Positions 8,198-15,541 of a DNA stretch of 39,374 bases are shown here, piece after piece. Every line of letters starts with the position of its first letter. Within the stretch, counting starts at the first letter, position 1. This stretch comes from JBBQZL01 sp038207745 (GTDB lineage Bacteria > Actinomycetota > Thermoleophilia > Solirubrobacterales > 70-9). The stretch is taken from NCBI GenBank assembly GCA_038207745.1, contig JBBQZL010000002.1, forward strand, positions 1-39,374, in the 5' to 3' direction. Below the pieces are notes generated by a model. That model made no database searches. It had not been told where the DNA came from and saw nothing but the letters and a program-made list of their open reading frames with translations. The position numbers were made by a program, and so were the translations under genes.

Positions 8198-9353
8198 GCC
8201 AGTCGATGCGCCGCTTGTAGGCGTCGACAGCGGCAAGCACGTCATCCATGTGGTCGCCGCCGAACTTCTCCCGGTAGCAACGGGCGAGGGTGAGACAGAC
8301 CATCGCCTCGGCGACCACAGCGGCAGCCGGGACCACCGTCGAGTCGGTGCGCTCACGAAGCGCCTGTGCGGGCTCCTTGGTTTCTGTATCGACCGAGCGC
8401 AGGGGCTTGGTCATGGTCGAGATCGGCTTCACGGCGCCGCGCACGAGCAACGGCTGGCCGTTGGTCATCCCGCCTTCGAGCCCACCGGCGTGGTTGGTTT
8501 CGCGAAAGTAGCCGCGTTCCTCGGACCAGAAGATCTCATCGTGGGCCTTTGACCCGGGACGACCGGCAACCTCCCATGCCTCACCGATCGAGACTCCCTT
8601 GATCGACTGGATCGAGGCAACCGCGTAGGCGAGGCGACCGTCGAGCCGGTCCTCCCAGGAGATGTGTGAGCCAAGCCCCGGAACGAGGCCGAAGGTGCGG
8701 ACCTCAAAGACTCCCCCGAGGCTCTCGTTGGCCTTGCGGAGCAAATTGATCTCCTCGACCATCGCCGCCGAGGCCTCCGGGTCCAGGCATCGGACCGGGT
8801 CATCGTCGACGGCTGCGAAATCCTCGGCGGCGAGGTCATCCGGCTCCGGGGCGATCACCGAGGCGATCTGCAGCACGTGGCTGTACACGCCGACGCCGAG
8901 CGCGGTCAGGAAGGAGCGGGCAAGCGTCCCGGCGGCGACGCGGGCGGCGGTCTCGCGGGCGCTGGCACGCTCGAGGATGTTACGGGCGTCGGAGTGACCG
9001 TACTTCTGGATTCCGACCAGATCAGCGTGGCCGGGACGAGGCAGATGCACCTCGTCGATCTCCGCGTCGACGGGCCACGGATTCATTCGCTCTTCCCAGT
9101 TCTTGTAGTCGCTATTTGCGACAAGGAGCGCGATCGGGCCACCAAGCGTCCTGCCGTGTCTCACACCGGCGCGAACCTCGACCGAGTCGGATTCGATCTT
9201 CATCCGGCCGCCGCGCCCATGGCCGAGCTGGCGGCGCGCCATATCCCGATCCAAGGCCGCCCGGTCGAGCTCGAGACCGGCCGGCATGCCCTCGACGATC
9301 GCGACCAGACCGGGGCCATGCGACTCGCCTGCGGTTGTGAATCTGAACGACAT
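8190..9353 (-). CDS. aroC: Chorismate synthase
   Basis: This 387-residue protein converts EPSP to chorismate, the last shikimate step, using reduced FMN. Family signatures are GESHGPGLVAIVEGMPAGL at the N-terminus, RRQLGHGRGGRM, the basic GHSDARNILERASARETA segment and SGLEGGMTNG-like NHAGGLEGGMTNGQPL. ATG 9353 starts the conserved MSFRFTTAGESHG; a longer in-frame extension exists upstream but overlaps the divergent gene and has no homologous character. It is the first gene of the leftward aroC-aroKB-aroQ-pepQ operon. Only 39 bp separate it from the divergent small gene at 9393, so both promoters must be compact or overlap the coding starts. Length and motifs are normal. Confidence 0.95.
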   Translation of the reverse strand: MSFRFTTAGESHGPGLVAIVEGMPAGLELDRAALDRDMARRQLGHGRGGRMKIESDSVEVRAGVRHGRTLGGPIALLVANSDYKNWEERMNPWPVDAEIDEVHLPRPGHADLVGIQKYGHSDARNILERASARETAARVAAGTLARSFLTALGVGVYSHVLQIASVIAPEPDDLAAEDFAAVDDDPVRCLDPEASAAMVEEINLLRKANESLGGVFEVRTFGLVPGLGSHISWEDRLDGRLAYAVASIQSIKGVSIGEAWEVAGRPGSKAHDEIFWSEERGYFRETNHAGGLEGGMTNGQPLLVRGAVKPISTMTKPLRSVDTETKEPAQALRERTDSTVVPAAAVVAEAMVCLTLARCYREKFGGDHMDDVLAAVDAYKRRIDWRD

Positions 9354-9392
9354 GGAACTACAAGTTATAGGCGCGGCTGCAAGGATCATCGT

Positions 9393-9821
9393 GTGGCTGC
9401 CAGACGCCTGCTCATCATCATGCTGGTCCTGCTCGCGATCTCCACCGTGCTGGCGCTCGTGGTGCCTTCCCGGTCGCCACGCAACGCAGACAGAAGCACG
9501 TCGACATCGACAACGGAGACCACCCCCCGGCCCGATCCGACGCTGACGCCGGATATCACCGGCAAGGTCGTCAGCGCCCACTTCGATTTTCTCTCCAAGA
9601 CGAGGAACACCGTCGACGTCCACAGGGGAGATCAGTTGATCCTCTCGGTCACCGGCTCGACCGGCGACGACATCGAGATTCCCCACTTCGGCCTCACCGA
9701 GACGGTGACGCCCTACGCTCCCGCGGTCTTCAATCTGATCGTCGATGAGTCAGGGACATTCCCGATCCGCGCCGTCGGAGCCGACCTGGTCGTCGGCAGA
9801 ATCGTCTCAACCAACCCCTAG
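9393..9821 (+). CDS. Small membrane-anchored or secreted protein of unknown function
   Basis: This encodes about 142 residues. GTG 9393 is preferred because AAGGA lies 6-8 bases upstream; ATG 9420 is an alternative. A strong N-terminal hydrophobic helix (RRLLIIMLVLLAISTVLALVV) acts as a signal anchor. A Ser/Thr/Pro-rich linker (~28-48) follows, then a beta-rich domain of about 95 residues (DFLSKTRNTVDVHRGDQLIL ... GLTETVTPYAPAVFNLIVDE ... GTFPIRAVGADLVVGRI). That domain resembles a cupredoxin-like fold in outline, but I see no clear Cys/Met copper-ligand set, so this is only a shape comparison. It is divergent from aroC and convergent with the glutaryl-CoA dehydrogenase gene. No function is assigned. 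Confidence 0.7.
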   Translation: MAARRLLIIMLVLLAISTVLALVVPSRSPRNADRSTSTSTTETTPRPDPTLTPDITGKVVSAHFDFLSKTRNTVDVHRGDQLILSVTGSTGDDIEIPHFGLTETVTPYAPAVFNLIVDESGTFPIRAVGADLVVGRIVSTNP

Positions 9822-9846
9822 GACGCCCTGGGACCCGGGCCGCCCC

Positions 9847-9896
9847 GAGCCGCGCCAGGCCGGGCCGGGCCAAGCCGAGCCAAGCCACGCGAAGCC
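9847..9896 (+). repeat. Degenerate pentanucleotide (NNGCC) repeat
   Basis: Ten consecutive five-base units, nine of them ending in GCC (GAGCC, GCGCC, AGGCC, GGGCC, GGGCC, AAGCC, GAGCC, AAGCC, then ACGCG, then AAGCC), lie in the gap between two convergent genes. No reading frame uses them. They look like a microsatellite that has drifted. Confidence 0.6.
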
Positions 9897-9973
9897 GCAC
9901 ATCGCGCGCGATGCGAGAGTCCGGCGCCGTCACACTTCTGCGCGGACCTGCGCGCCCTGCGCGCGCCCGCTTC

Positions 9974-10025
9974 CGACGTGACTGGTTTTCTGGCATGCAT
10001 TTCCACCAGAAATCCAGTCACGTCG
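9974..10025. terminator. Long inverted repeat between convergent genes, likely bidirectional terminator
   Basis: Two 20-base arms (9974-9993 and 10006-10025) are complementary except for one position and flank a 12-base loop. The outer 12 pairs, beginning CGACGTGACTGG, are perfect. The element lies 153 bp past the stop of the plus-strand gene and 32 bp past the stop of the minus-strand glutaryl-CoA dehydrogenase gene, the expected place for a shared terminator. There is no long T run, so factor-independent termination is not assured. It could also be a dispersed REP-like element. Confidence 0.6.
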
Positions 10026-10056
10026 CCGGGGGACCGGACAAGATGCCCCGGGGCAC

Positions 10057-11235
10057 CTAGCGGAAGGCCTGGATGCCGGTGATGGTTGCGCCGAGCACCA
10101 GCGAGTGGATGTCCGAGGTGCCCTCATAGGTCGAGACCGTCTCGAGGTTGTTCATGTGGCGGATGACCGGGTACTCGAGGGTGATCCCGTTTGCCCCCAG
10201 TACGCCGCGGGCAAGTCGGGAGACAGCCAGGGCGCCATCGACGTTTGCGAACTTGCCAAAACTGACCTGCTCGGGATGAAGGCTGCCCTGGTCCTTGAGC
10301 CGGCCGAGATGCCATGCCAGTAGCTGGGCCCTGTTGACCTCGACCGCCATCTCGGCGAGCTTGCGCTGGACGAGCTGGAACGAGGCGATCGGCTTGTCGA
10401 ACTGAACCCTGGTCAGGCTGTATTCGCGTGCGGACTCGTAGCAGGCCCGACCGGCACCGACGGCACCCCAGACGATCCCGTAGCGGGCCTCGCTGAGGCA
10501 GGAAAGTGGGGCCCTCAGGCCCGCGGCCCTCGGAAGCTGTGCCTCCTCCGGCACCCGGACCTCATCGAGGATCAGCTCGGATGTCACAGATGCCCTGAGC
10601 GACATCTTGTGATGGATGTCCGGCGTGGTCAGACCCTTGGCCCCGGCCGGAACAAGAAAGCCACGGATGCCATCGCCGGTGTGGGCCCAGACGACGCAGA
10701 CATCGGCCTGCGAACCGTTGGTGATCCACATCTTCTGGCCGTTGATCACCCAATCGGTGCCATCGCGTTTGGCGAAGGTTCGCATCGAGCCCGGATCACT
10801 CCCGGCATCGGGCTCGGTGAGACCGAAGCACCCGATCGCCTCGCCCTTTGCCATATCGGGAAGCCAGCGCTCCTTCTGTTTCTCGCTTCCGTACTCGTGG
10901 ATCGCAAACATCGCAAGCGACCCCTGGACCGAGACGAGGCTGCGCAGCCCGCTGTCTCCGGCCTCGAGCTCCAGGCAGGTGATGCCGTATGCGACCGCGG
11001 AGGCGCCCGCGCACCCGTATCCCTTCAGGTGCATCCCGAGGACACCGAGATCACCGAGGCCGCGGGCGACATCGCGAAGCGGCAGTTCGCCGCTCTCGAA
11101 CCACTCGGCGATATTGGGCAATAGCTCCCGCCGCACGTAGGCGCGAACGTTGTCGCGAATCATCCGCTCCTCGTCGGAGAGGAGCGAGCCCAGATCGAGC
11201 AGGTCAAGCGGGTCGAGCTTCGGTCGGTCAGACAT
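10057..11235 (-). CDS. gcdH: Acyl-CoA dehydrogenase of the glutaryl-CoA dehydrogenase type
   Basis: This 392-residue flavoprotein is expected to oxidise and decarboxylate glutaryl-CoA to crotonyl-CoA. The sequence shows the ACAD signature CFGLTEPDAGSDPGSM, the KMWITNGSQAD segment, SEARYGIVWGAVGAG, and near the C-terminus EYPVIRHMNNLETVSTYEG followed by TSDIHSLVLG. The latter, with the catalytic base at Glu371, is close to the YEGTHDIHALILG region of known GcdH proteins; other acyl-CoA dehydrogenases usually differ here. ATG 11235 follows directly on the aminotransferase stop, so it is the last gene of the operon. With the CoA transferase next to it, it points to C5 dicarboxylate (glutarate) breakdown. 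A non-decarboxylating variant cannot be excluded without structure-based comparison. Confidence 0.88.
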   Translation of the reverse strand: MSDRPKLDPLDLLDLGSLLSDEERMIRDNVRAYVRRELLPNIAEWFESGELPLRDVARGLGDLGVLGMHLKGYGCAGASAVAYGITCLELEAGDSGLRSLVSVQGSLAMFAIHEYGSEKQKERWLPDMAKGEAIGCFGLTEPDAGSDPGSMRTFAKRDGTDWVINGQKMWITNGSQADVCVVWAHTGDGIRGFLVPAGAKGLTTPDIHHKMSLRASVTSELILDEVRVPEEAQLPRAAGLRAPLSCLSEARYGIVWGAVGAGRACYESAREYSLTRVQFDKPIASFQLVQRKLAEMAVEVNRAQLLAWHLGRLKDQGSLHPEQVSFGKFANVDGALAVSRLARGVLGANGITLEYPVIRHMNNLETVSTYEGTSDIHSLVLGATITGIQAFR

Positions 11236-12579
11236 CTATCCGTTCACCTCGGGTTCTTGAGCGGAGGGTTCGTAGCCGGCGGTGTCTGCGTCCGAGCGCA
11301 GCTCGCCAAGCGCCGTTGAGAGCGACTCAGCCAGCAGTTCCAGATGTTCGGATTGCACCGTAAGCGGGGGCGAGGTTGCGACCCCGGCGCCAAGCGGCCG
11401 GACCAGCACCCCGTTACGACGAGCGGCATGGCAGAGCCGCATCGGTGCATCCGGGAGCAGTTCGAGCAGGCGGGGTTCAAGCGCCACTGCCGCCATCAGG
11501 CCCGTGCCTCCGCGAACCTCCGAGACCAGCGGGTTCTCCGTCAGTGGCGCGAGTGCGTCGAACAACGGCCTCTCCATCTCCATGCCGCGCGCGATCAACC
11601 CCTCGTTCTCGAGGATGTCGAGGTTGGCAAGGGCGGCGGCGCAACTGGCGGGATGCCCCGCATATGTCGCCCCGTGCCTGAATGGGGCACTGGCCACGTT
11701 CTCCCAGAATGGAGCGGCAACGCGTTCGGAAACGACGACTCCACCCAGCGGCAGGTAGCCGCTGGTGACGCCCTTGGCGAAGACGATCATGTCGGGATCG
11801 ACACCGGGCCAGCGCTCGACGCCGAACCATGTTCCGAGCCGACCAAAGCCGCAGATCACAGCATCGATCACGAGCAGAACCCCGGTCTCGCGACAGACCT
11901 CGGCGATGCCCTCCATGTAGCCGTCGGGCGGCGGGTATACGCCGCCCGCGCCGATCACCGGCTCGCAGAAGAACGCGGCGACATTCTCGGCCCCGAGGCT
12001 CTCGATCTCTGCGCCCAGCGCATCGACAGATTCGAAGTCGACGATCGAGACCTGCTCGATCAGGGGACCAAGATCGATTCGGTTGGCCGGGATGCCCGCG
12101 AGGCTCGTCCCGAAGCCGTGGGTGCCGTGATAGCCGTGCCGGCGGGTGATCAGGTGCGAGCGCTCGGGCTTTCCGCACTCGTGCCAGTAGCGGCGGACCA
12201 GCTTTGCAGCCGTGTCGATGCCGTCGCCTCCCCCGCTTCCAAGCAGGATCCTGGGACTTGCGTCCGGCGCAAGATCCGCCAGGCGCGAGGCGAGCTCGAG
12301 CGCGGGGGGATTGGCAATGTCGTTGAATACCGAGTACGCCTCGAGCTTTGCCATCTGAGCCGTGACCGCCTCGCGGATCTCCGGGCGGCCGTGGCCGATG
12401 TTCGAGTACCAGAGGCTGGCAGTTGCGTCGAGGTAGCGATTGCCGTCGGTGTCCCAGATCCAGACGTCCTTCCCGCGCTCGACCACGAACTCCGCGGAGC
12501 GGGTCACCGACATCTGCGCAAATGGGTGCCAGAGACGCGTGTCCCTGCCCGGATCCTGCTCAGGGTGCTGACCAGCCAT
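11236..12579 (-). CDS. Class III PLP-dependent aminotransferase (omega-amino acid type)
   Basis: This 447-residue fold type I enzyme is of the omega-amino acid/diamine transaminase class. The PLP lysine is Lys269 in VFAKGVTSGYLPLGG, with Asp239 in VIDAVICGFGRLG contacting the pyridine nitrogen. The residue after that Asp is alanine where most members have Glu (DEV becomes DAV), which may alter substrate or cofactor handling. GSGGGDGIDTAAKL and the CEPVIGAGG strand are also typical. ATG 12579 overlaps the CoA transferase stop by 20 bases and is preceded by a strong Shine-Dalgarno sequence (AGAGGAGGTGA, 12586-12596). Context suggests a short omega-amino acid such as 4-aminobutyrate or 5-aminovalerate as amino donor; this is inference. 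The semialdehyde dehydrogenase that should follow is not in the window. Confidence 0.88.
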   Translation of the reverse strand: MAGQHPEQDPGRDTRLWHPFAQMSVTRSAEFVVERGKDVWIWDTDGNRYLDATASLWYSNIGHGRPEIREAVTAQMAKLEAYSVFNDIANPPALELASRLADLAPDASPRILLGSGGGDGIDTAAKLVRRYWHECGKPERSHLITRRHGYHGTHGFGTSLAGIPANRIDLGPLIEQVSIVDFESVDALGAEIESLGAENVAAFFCEPVIGAGGVYPPPDGYMEGIAEVCRETGVLLVIDAVICGFGRLGTWFGVERWPGVDPDMIVFAKGVTSGYLPLGGVVVSERVAAPFWENVASAPFRHGATYAGHPASCAAALANLDILENEGLIARGMEMERPLFDALAPLTENPLVSEVRGGTGLMAAVALEPRLLELLPDAPMRLCHAARRNGVLVRPLGAGVATSPPLTVQSEHLELLAESLSTALGELRSDADTAGYEPSAQEPEVNG

Positions 12580-13762
12580 CGCGAATCACCTCCTCTGTGT
12601 GTTCGCCGAGCAACGGCGGCGGAATGTGGGACAGGGTTGGCTGTCCATCAAATCGAAAAGGGGACTTGACCTGGGCGAGTTCACCGGCGGTTGGATGCGA
12701 GACCTCGAAGGTCGCGGACTCCCCCGCCTGCTCGGCGGCGTCAAGCGCCTCGAGTACGCCCCTGATCGGCCCAACCGGCACGCCTGCATCCGAAAGCCGC
12801 CCGACCCAGGCTTCACTCGTATCGGTCCTGAATCTTGCTGCAAGCAGCTCGACGAGTTCCTGGCGATTTGCGACGCGATCCGAGTTTGTCGCGTAGGAGC
12901 CGGAGCTGACCAGATCCTCCAGCTCCATTGCCTCCGACAGCGCGACGAATGCCGCGTCGTTGCCGACGGCGACCGCGATCCAGCCATCGGATGTCTCAAA
13001 AGCTTCGTAGGGCACGATGTTGGGATGGGCATTGCCCCAGCGGCCGGGCTCGGCACCGGTCGCAAGCGCGTTACCGGCGACATTGACGAGGGCCGAGAGG
13101 GCCGAGTCGAGCAGCGAGACCTCGATCCGCTGCGCCTCGCCACTCTTTTCCGCAGCCCTGAGCCCGGCAAGCAGTGCGATTCCGAGCTGAAGACCGGTGA
13201 CGACGTCGAGAATCGCGACCCCGACCTTGGCCGGGCCCTGCTCAGGGGGCCCGGTGATGGCCATCAAGCCGGTCTCTGCCTGAACCAGAAAGTCATAGCC
13301 GGGGCGACCCTGCGGCTCGCGGCCAGAGCCAAACCCCGTGATCGAGCAGTAGACGACATCGGGATTGCGCGCCCTCACCGCCGCGAAGCCGACACCGAGT
13401 CGGTCGGCGTCACCGCTCTTGAAGTTCTCGATCACCACGTCGGCATCTTCTGCAAGCACGAGCAGTGCCTCACGGTCACCGAGGTCGCGAAGATCCAACG
13501 CGACGCTTCGCTTGCCCCGGTTTATCGAGAGGTAATAGGAGGCCTCGTCACCCTGATGCGGCGGCCCCCAGCCGCGCGTCTCATCCCCTCCGTCGGGTCT
13601 TTCGATCTTCAGCACCTCGGCGCCGAGGTCGGCAAGCAGCATCGAGCAGTAGGGGCCGGCAAGCACCCGCGAGAGATCGAGCACGCGAACCCCGGCCAAC
13701 GGGGCGGCGCCCTGCCGCCTCTGCTGATCGAATGCATCCGTGGTTGGAGGACAACACATCAC
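12560..13762 (-). CDS. CaiB/BaiF (family III) CoA transferase
   Basis: This ~400-residue protein belongs to the class III CoA transferases, which move CoA between carboxylic acids through an aspartyl-CoA thioester. Visible features are the N-terminal LAGVRVLDLSRVLAGPYCSM, LGAEVLKIERPDGGD, NRGKRSVALDL, ENFKSGDADRLG and the GRPGYDFLVQAETGLM segment with the likely nucleophile Asp157. It is close in character to the succinyl-CoA:glutarate transferase branch, and its neighbour is a glutaryl-CoA dehydrogenase, so activation of glutarate is the best guess. The start is GTG 13762 or ATG 13759, with no obvious Shine-Dalgarno sequence. It lies 17 bp after the nucleotidyltransferase stop and overlaps the aminotransferase by 20 bases. 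Confidence 0.87.
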   Translation of the reverse strand: MMCCPPTTDAFDQQRRQGAAPLAGVRVLDLSRVLAGPYCSMLLADLGAEVLKIERPDGGDETRGWGPPHQGDEASYYLSINRGKRSVALDLRDLGDREALLVLAEDADVVIENFKSGDADRLGVGFAAVRARNPDVVYCSITGFGSGREPQGRPGYDFLVQAETGLMAITGPPEQGPAKVGVAILDVVTGLQLGIALLAGLRAAEKSGEAQRIEVSLLDSALSALVNVAGNALATGAEPGRWGNAHPNIVPYEAFETSDGWIAVAVGNDAAFVALSEAMELEDLVSSGSYATNSDRVANRQELVELLAARFRTDTSEAWVGRLSDAGVPVGPIRGVLEALDAAEQAGESATFEVSHPTAGELAQVKSPFRFDGQPTLSHIPPPLLGEHTEEVIRDGWSAP

Positions 13763-13779
13763 GCTCAGGTTACGCCCAG

Positions 13780-14562
13780 CTAGCCGATCTCGTCCGGTTC
13801 CTCGTACCAGCGCTTTCGCTCCCCGATTCGGGCACGCATCTTCCAGGCGCGGGATTTCGATTCCGATTCCATCGCAGACTCGATCGCGACCAGCGCCTCA
13901 AGGACGGAGTTGCGCTCGGCATCGCCCAGGTCGGCCTCCGAAAGACCGCTCCGGAGCCGGGCGAGATTCAACCCAAACGTGTGGTGAAGACCCCAGTCTG
14001 TCGCGGTCAACCTCGCGATCCAGCCGATATCGAGGACTTCAGGGTCATCGCGGTCGATCGCCTCGAAGCCAAGCAGCAGGGCGTAGCAATCCCCGCGATC
14101 CTTCGAATTGAGTTCGACGATCTGCATCTTGGTGAGGAGCAGATCTGCAGGCGAGAGGGTTTCCCGGCGGACTTCGAGTCGATCGGCCAGCGGCAGCGGA
14201 TGGCACATCTCGAAGTGCCCGACGAAGACATCGATCTTGCGGCCACTTGTCGGATCCTCGAAGAGAAAGCGCCGTGCCCCGTTGATCGCGTTGAACTGTC
14301 GCTCCGGCTCCCATCCAAGCCCTTCAATCGTCTTTTCGACTTTCGATCCGTCGCGTTTGGCCGTGATCAGGTCGATGTCGCCGAAGGGCCGCACGAACGC
14401 GGGATTCAGCCGATCTCCGAGCGCGAGCGCGATGCCGACGCCGCCAAGGATCCGGACCTTCAGCCCAAGCTCGTCCATCGCCGACAACACCCGCCGAGCC
14501 TCGGCCTTGAGGTCCTGGTTTATCTGTGGCTCCGCCATCTTCACCTCAGCCGATTCAGGCAT
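13780..14562 (-). CDS. Pol-beta-superfamily nucleotidyltransferase-like protein
   Basis: This encodes about 260 residues. The N-terminal half has the nucleotidyltransferase signature: RILGGVGIAL, then RPFGDIDLIT with paired metal-binding aspartates, and a third acidic strand GRKIDVFVGHF. Downstream, LSPADLLLTKMQIVELNSKD resembles the helical part of AbiEii/LnuA-like or aminoglycoside-modifying nucleotidyltransferases that act on small molecules or tRNA. No antitoxin partner is visible. It overlaps the metallophosphoesterase gene by eight bases if ATG 14562 is used; ATG 14538 is a second choice with AGGTGA close by. Why it sits inside a catabolic operon is unclear. The domain call is fairly secure; the role is unknown. 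Confidence 0.72.
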   Translation of the reverse strand: MPESAEVKMAEPQINQDLKAEARRVLSAMDELGLKVRILGGVGIALALGDRLNPAFVRPFGDIDLITAKRDGSKVEKTIEGLGWEPERQFNAINGARRFLFEDPTSGRKIDVFVGHFEMCHPLPLADRLEVRRETLSPADLLLTKMQIVELNSKDRGDCYALLLGFEAIDRDDPEVLDIGWIARLTATDWGLHHTFGLNLARLRSGLSEADLGDAERNSVLEALVAIESAMESESKSRAWKMRARIGERKRWYEEPDEIG

Positions 14563-15538
14563 TCACGAACTGGTGTCTCACATCGTCCCCGCGAAGAGCG
14601 ATCAGACAGCCTGAGATCCTGCCCGTGTGGTAATCGCTGCCGGGGTTTATGCATAGCGTTCTTCCGATCTTCGTCGCCCCCGCACTTTCGTGCACATGTC
14701 CATGAAGCGCAAGCATCGGCTGATACTTCTCGATCACCTCGCGAACCGCGGTTGAGCCGACCGGCACGGTCTTCGGTTCGGACCCCGCCATCACCACGGT
14801 CAGGTTCTCATCGAGCAGCGGCGCAGTATCGAGCTGCGAGTCGTATGGCGGTACATGGAGGTTGAAGATGCAACGTGAGAGATCCGGCACCTGCTCGGCC
14901 AGGGCGCTGACCCGTTTGACGATCTCGTCCTCGGAGAGCTCGCGCGGCGAATCGAATGGGGTCGGGTTGGAGTATCCGAGCGAGATCATCGAGTACCCGT
15001 TGAACTCGACCATCCTCCCGTCGCACGCCTCGACGCCCTCAGCCTGCTCGATCGCCTCCTCGACACCCGGGGGGTCATCGTTGCCGGGCATGACGAAGCA
15101 GCGGACATCGCCTTCCCCCAGGCGCTCACCGGCAAGTTCGAGCCACTGCTCGAAGGTCTCGAGCATCACCTCCGCAAACCACTCCTCGCGCTCCTCGATG
15201 GAAAGACCGGCCACCCGCTGGACCTCCCGAGGGGACATCCGATGCGGATACATTCCCTTGCCGCGGATCTGGCGCTCGATTTCCGCCAGGTCGGACTCGC
15301 CGGTCACCACATGGGTCTCGCCGAAAAGCTCGACTGAGAAGGTGTCTCCGGACCCGACCAGCGGGATCACCGCCTTTCCGGTCAGATCCCCGCCCATCAC
15401 AAGCAGATCGGCGTCATAGGCCTTTGCGGCGTTGAGGAACTTGCGCCAGAGGACCTCGGTCCCATGGATGTCTGATGCATAGAAGAGGCGGACGGGCTGC
15501 TCATCCGTCCGCCCCTTCCGCTTACCGAACATGGCCAA
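14555..15538 (-). CDS. Calcineurin-like metallophosphoesterase
   Basis: This 327-residue protein has the full set of calcineurin-like di-metal motifs: YASDIHGTE, VMGGDLTGK, MPGNDDP, FNLHVPPYDS and LHGHVHESAG, with CINPGSDY at the end. The family hydrolyses phosphomonoesters or diesters, often nucleotides; the substrate is unknown here. An insertion of about 90 residues between GGDLT and GNDDP contains the helix REEWFAEVMLETFEQWLELA. The start is TTG 15538 with GGAG six bases upstream; ATG 15532 two codons later would leave a 12-base spacing. It lies four bases after the permease stop and overlaps the nucleotidyltransferase gene, so it belongs to the same transcript as the transport and amidase genes. 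Confidence 0.87.
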   Translation of the reverse strand: MAMFGKRKGRTDEQPVRLFYASDIHGTEVLWRKFLNAAKAYDADLLVMGGDLTGKAVIPLVGSGDTFSVELFGETHVVTGESDLAEIERQIRGKGMYPHRMSPREVQRVAGLSIEEREEWFAEVMLETFEQWLELAGERLGEGDVRCFVMPGNDDPPGVEEAIEQAEGVEACDGRMVEFNGYSMISLGYSNPTPFDSPRELSEDEIVKRVSALAEQVPDLSRCIFNLHVPPYDSQLDTAPLLDENLTVVMAGSEPKTVPVGSTAVREVIEKYQPMLALHGHVHESAGATKIGRTLCINPGSDYHTGRISGCLIALRGDDVRHQFVNA

Positions 15539-15541
15539 GGG

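Noticed and set aside
8190..9686. Longer aroC start upstream of 9353
   Set aside because: The extra ~110 residues are antisense to the divergent membrane-anchored gene and precede the universal MSFRFTTAGESHG start.
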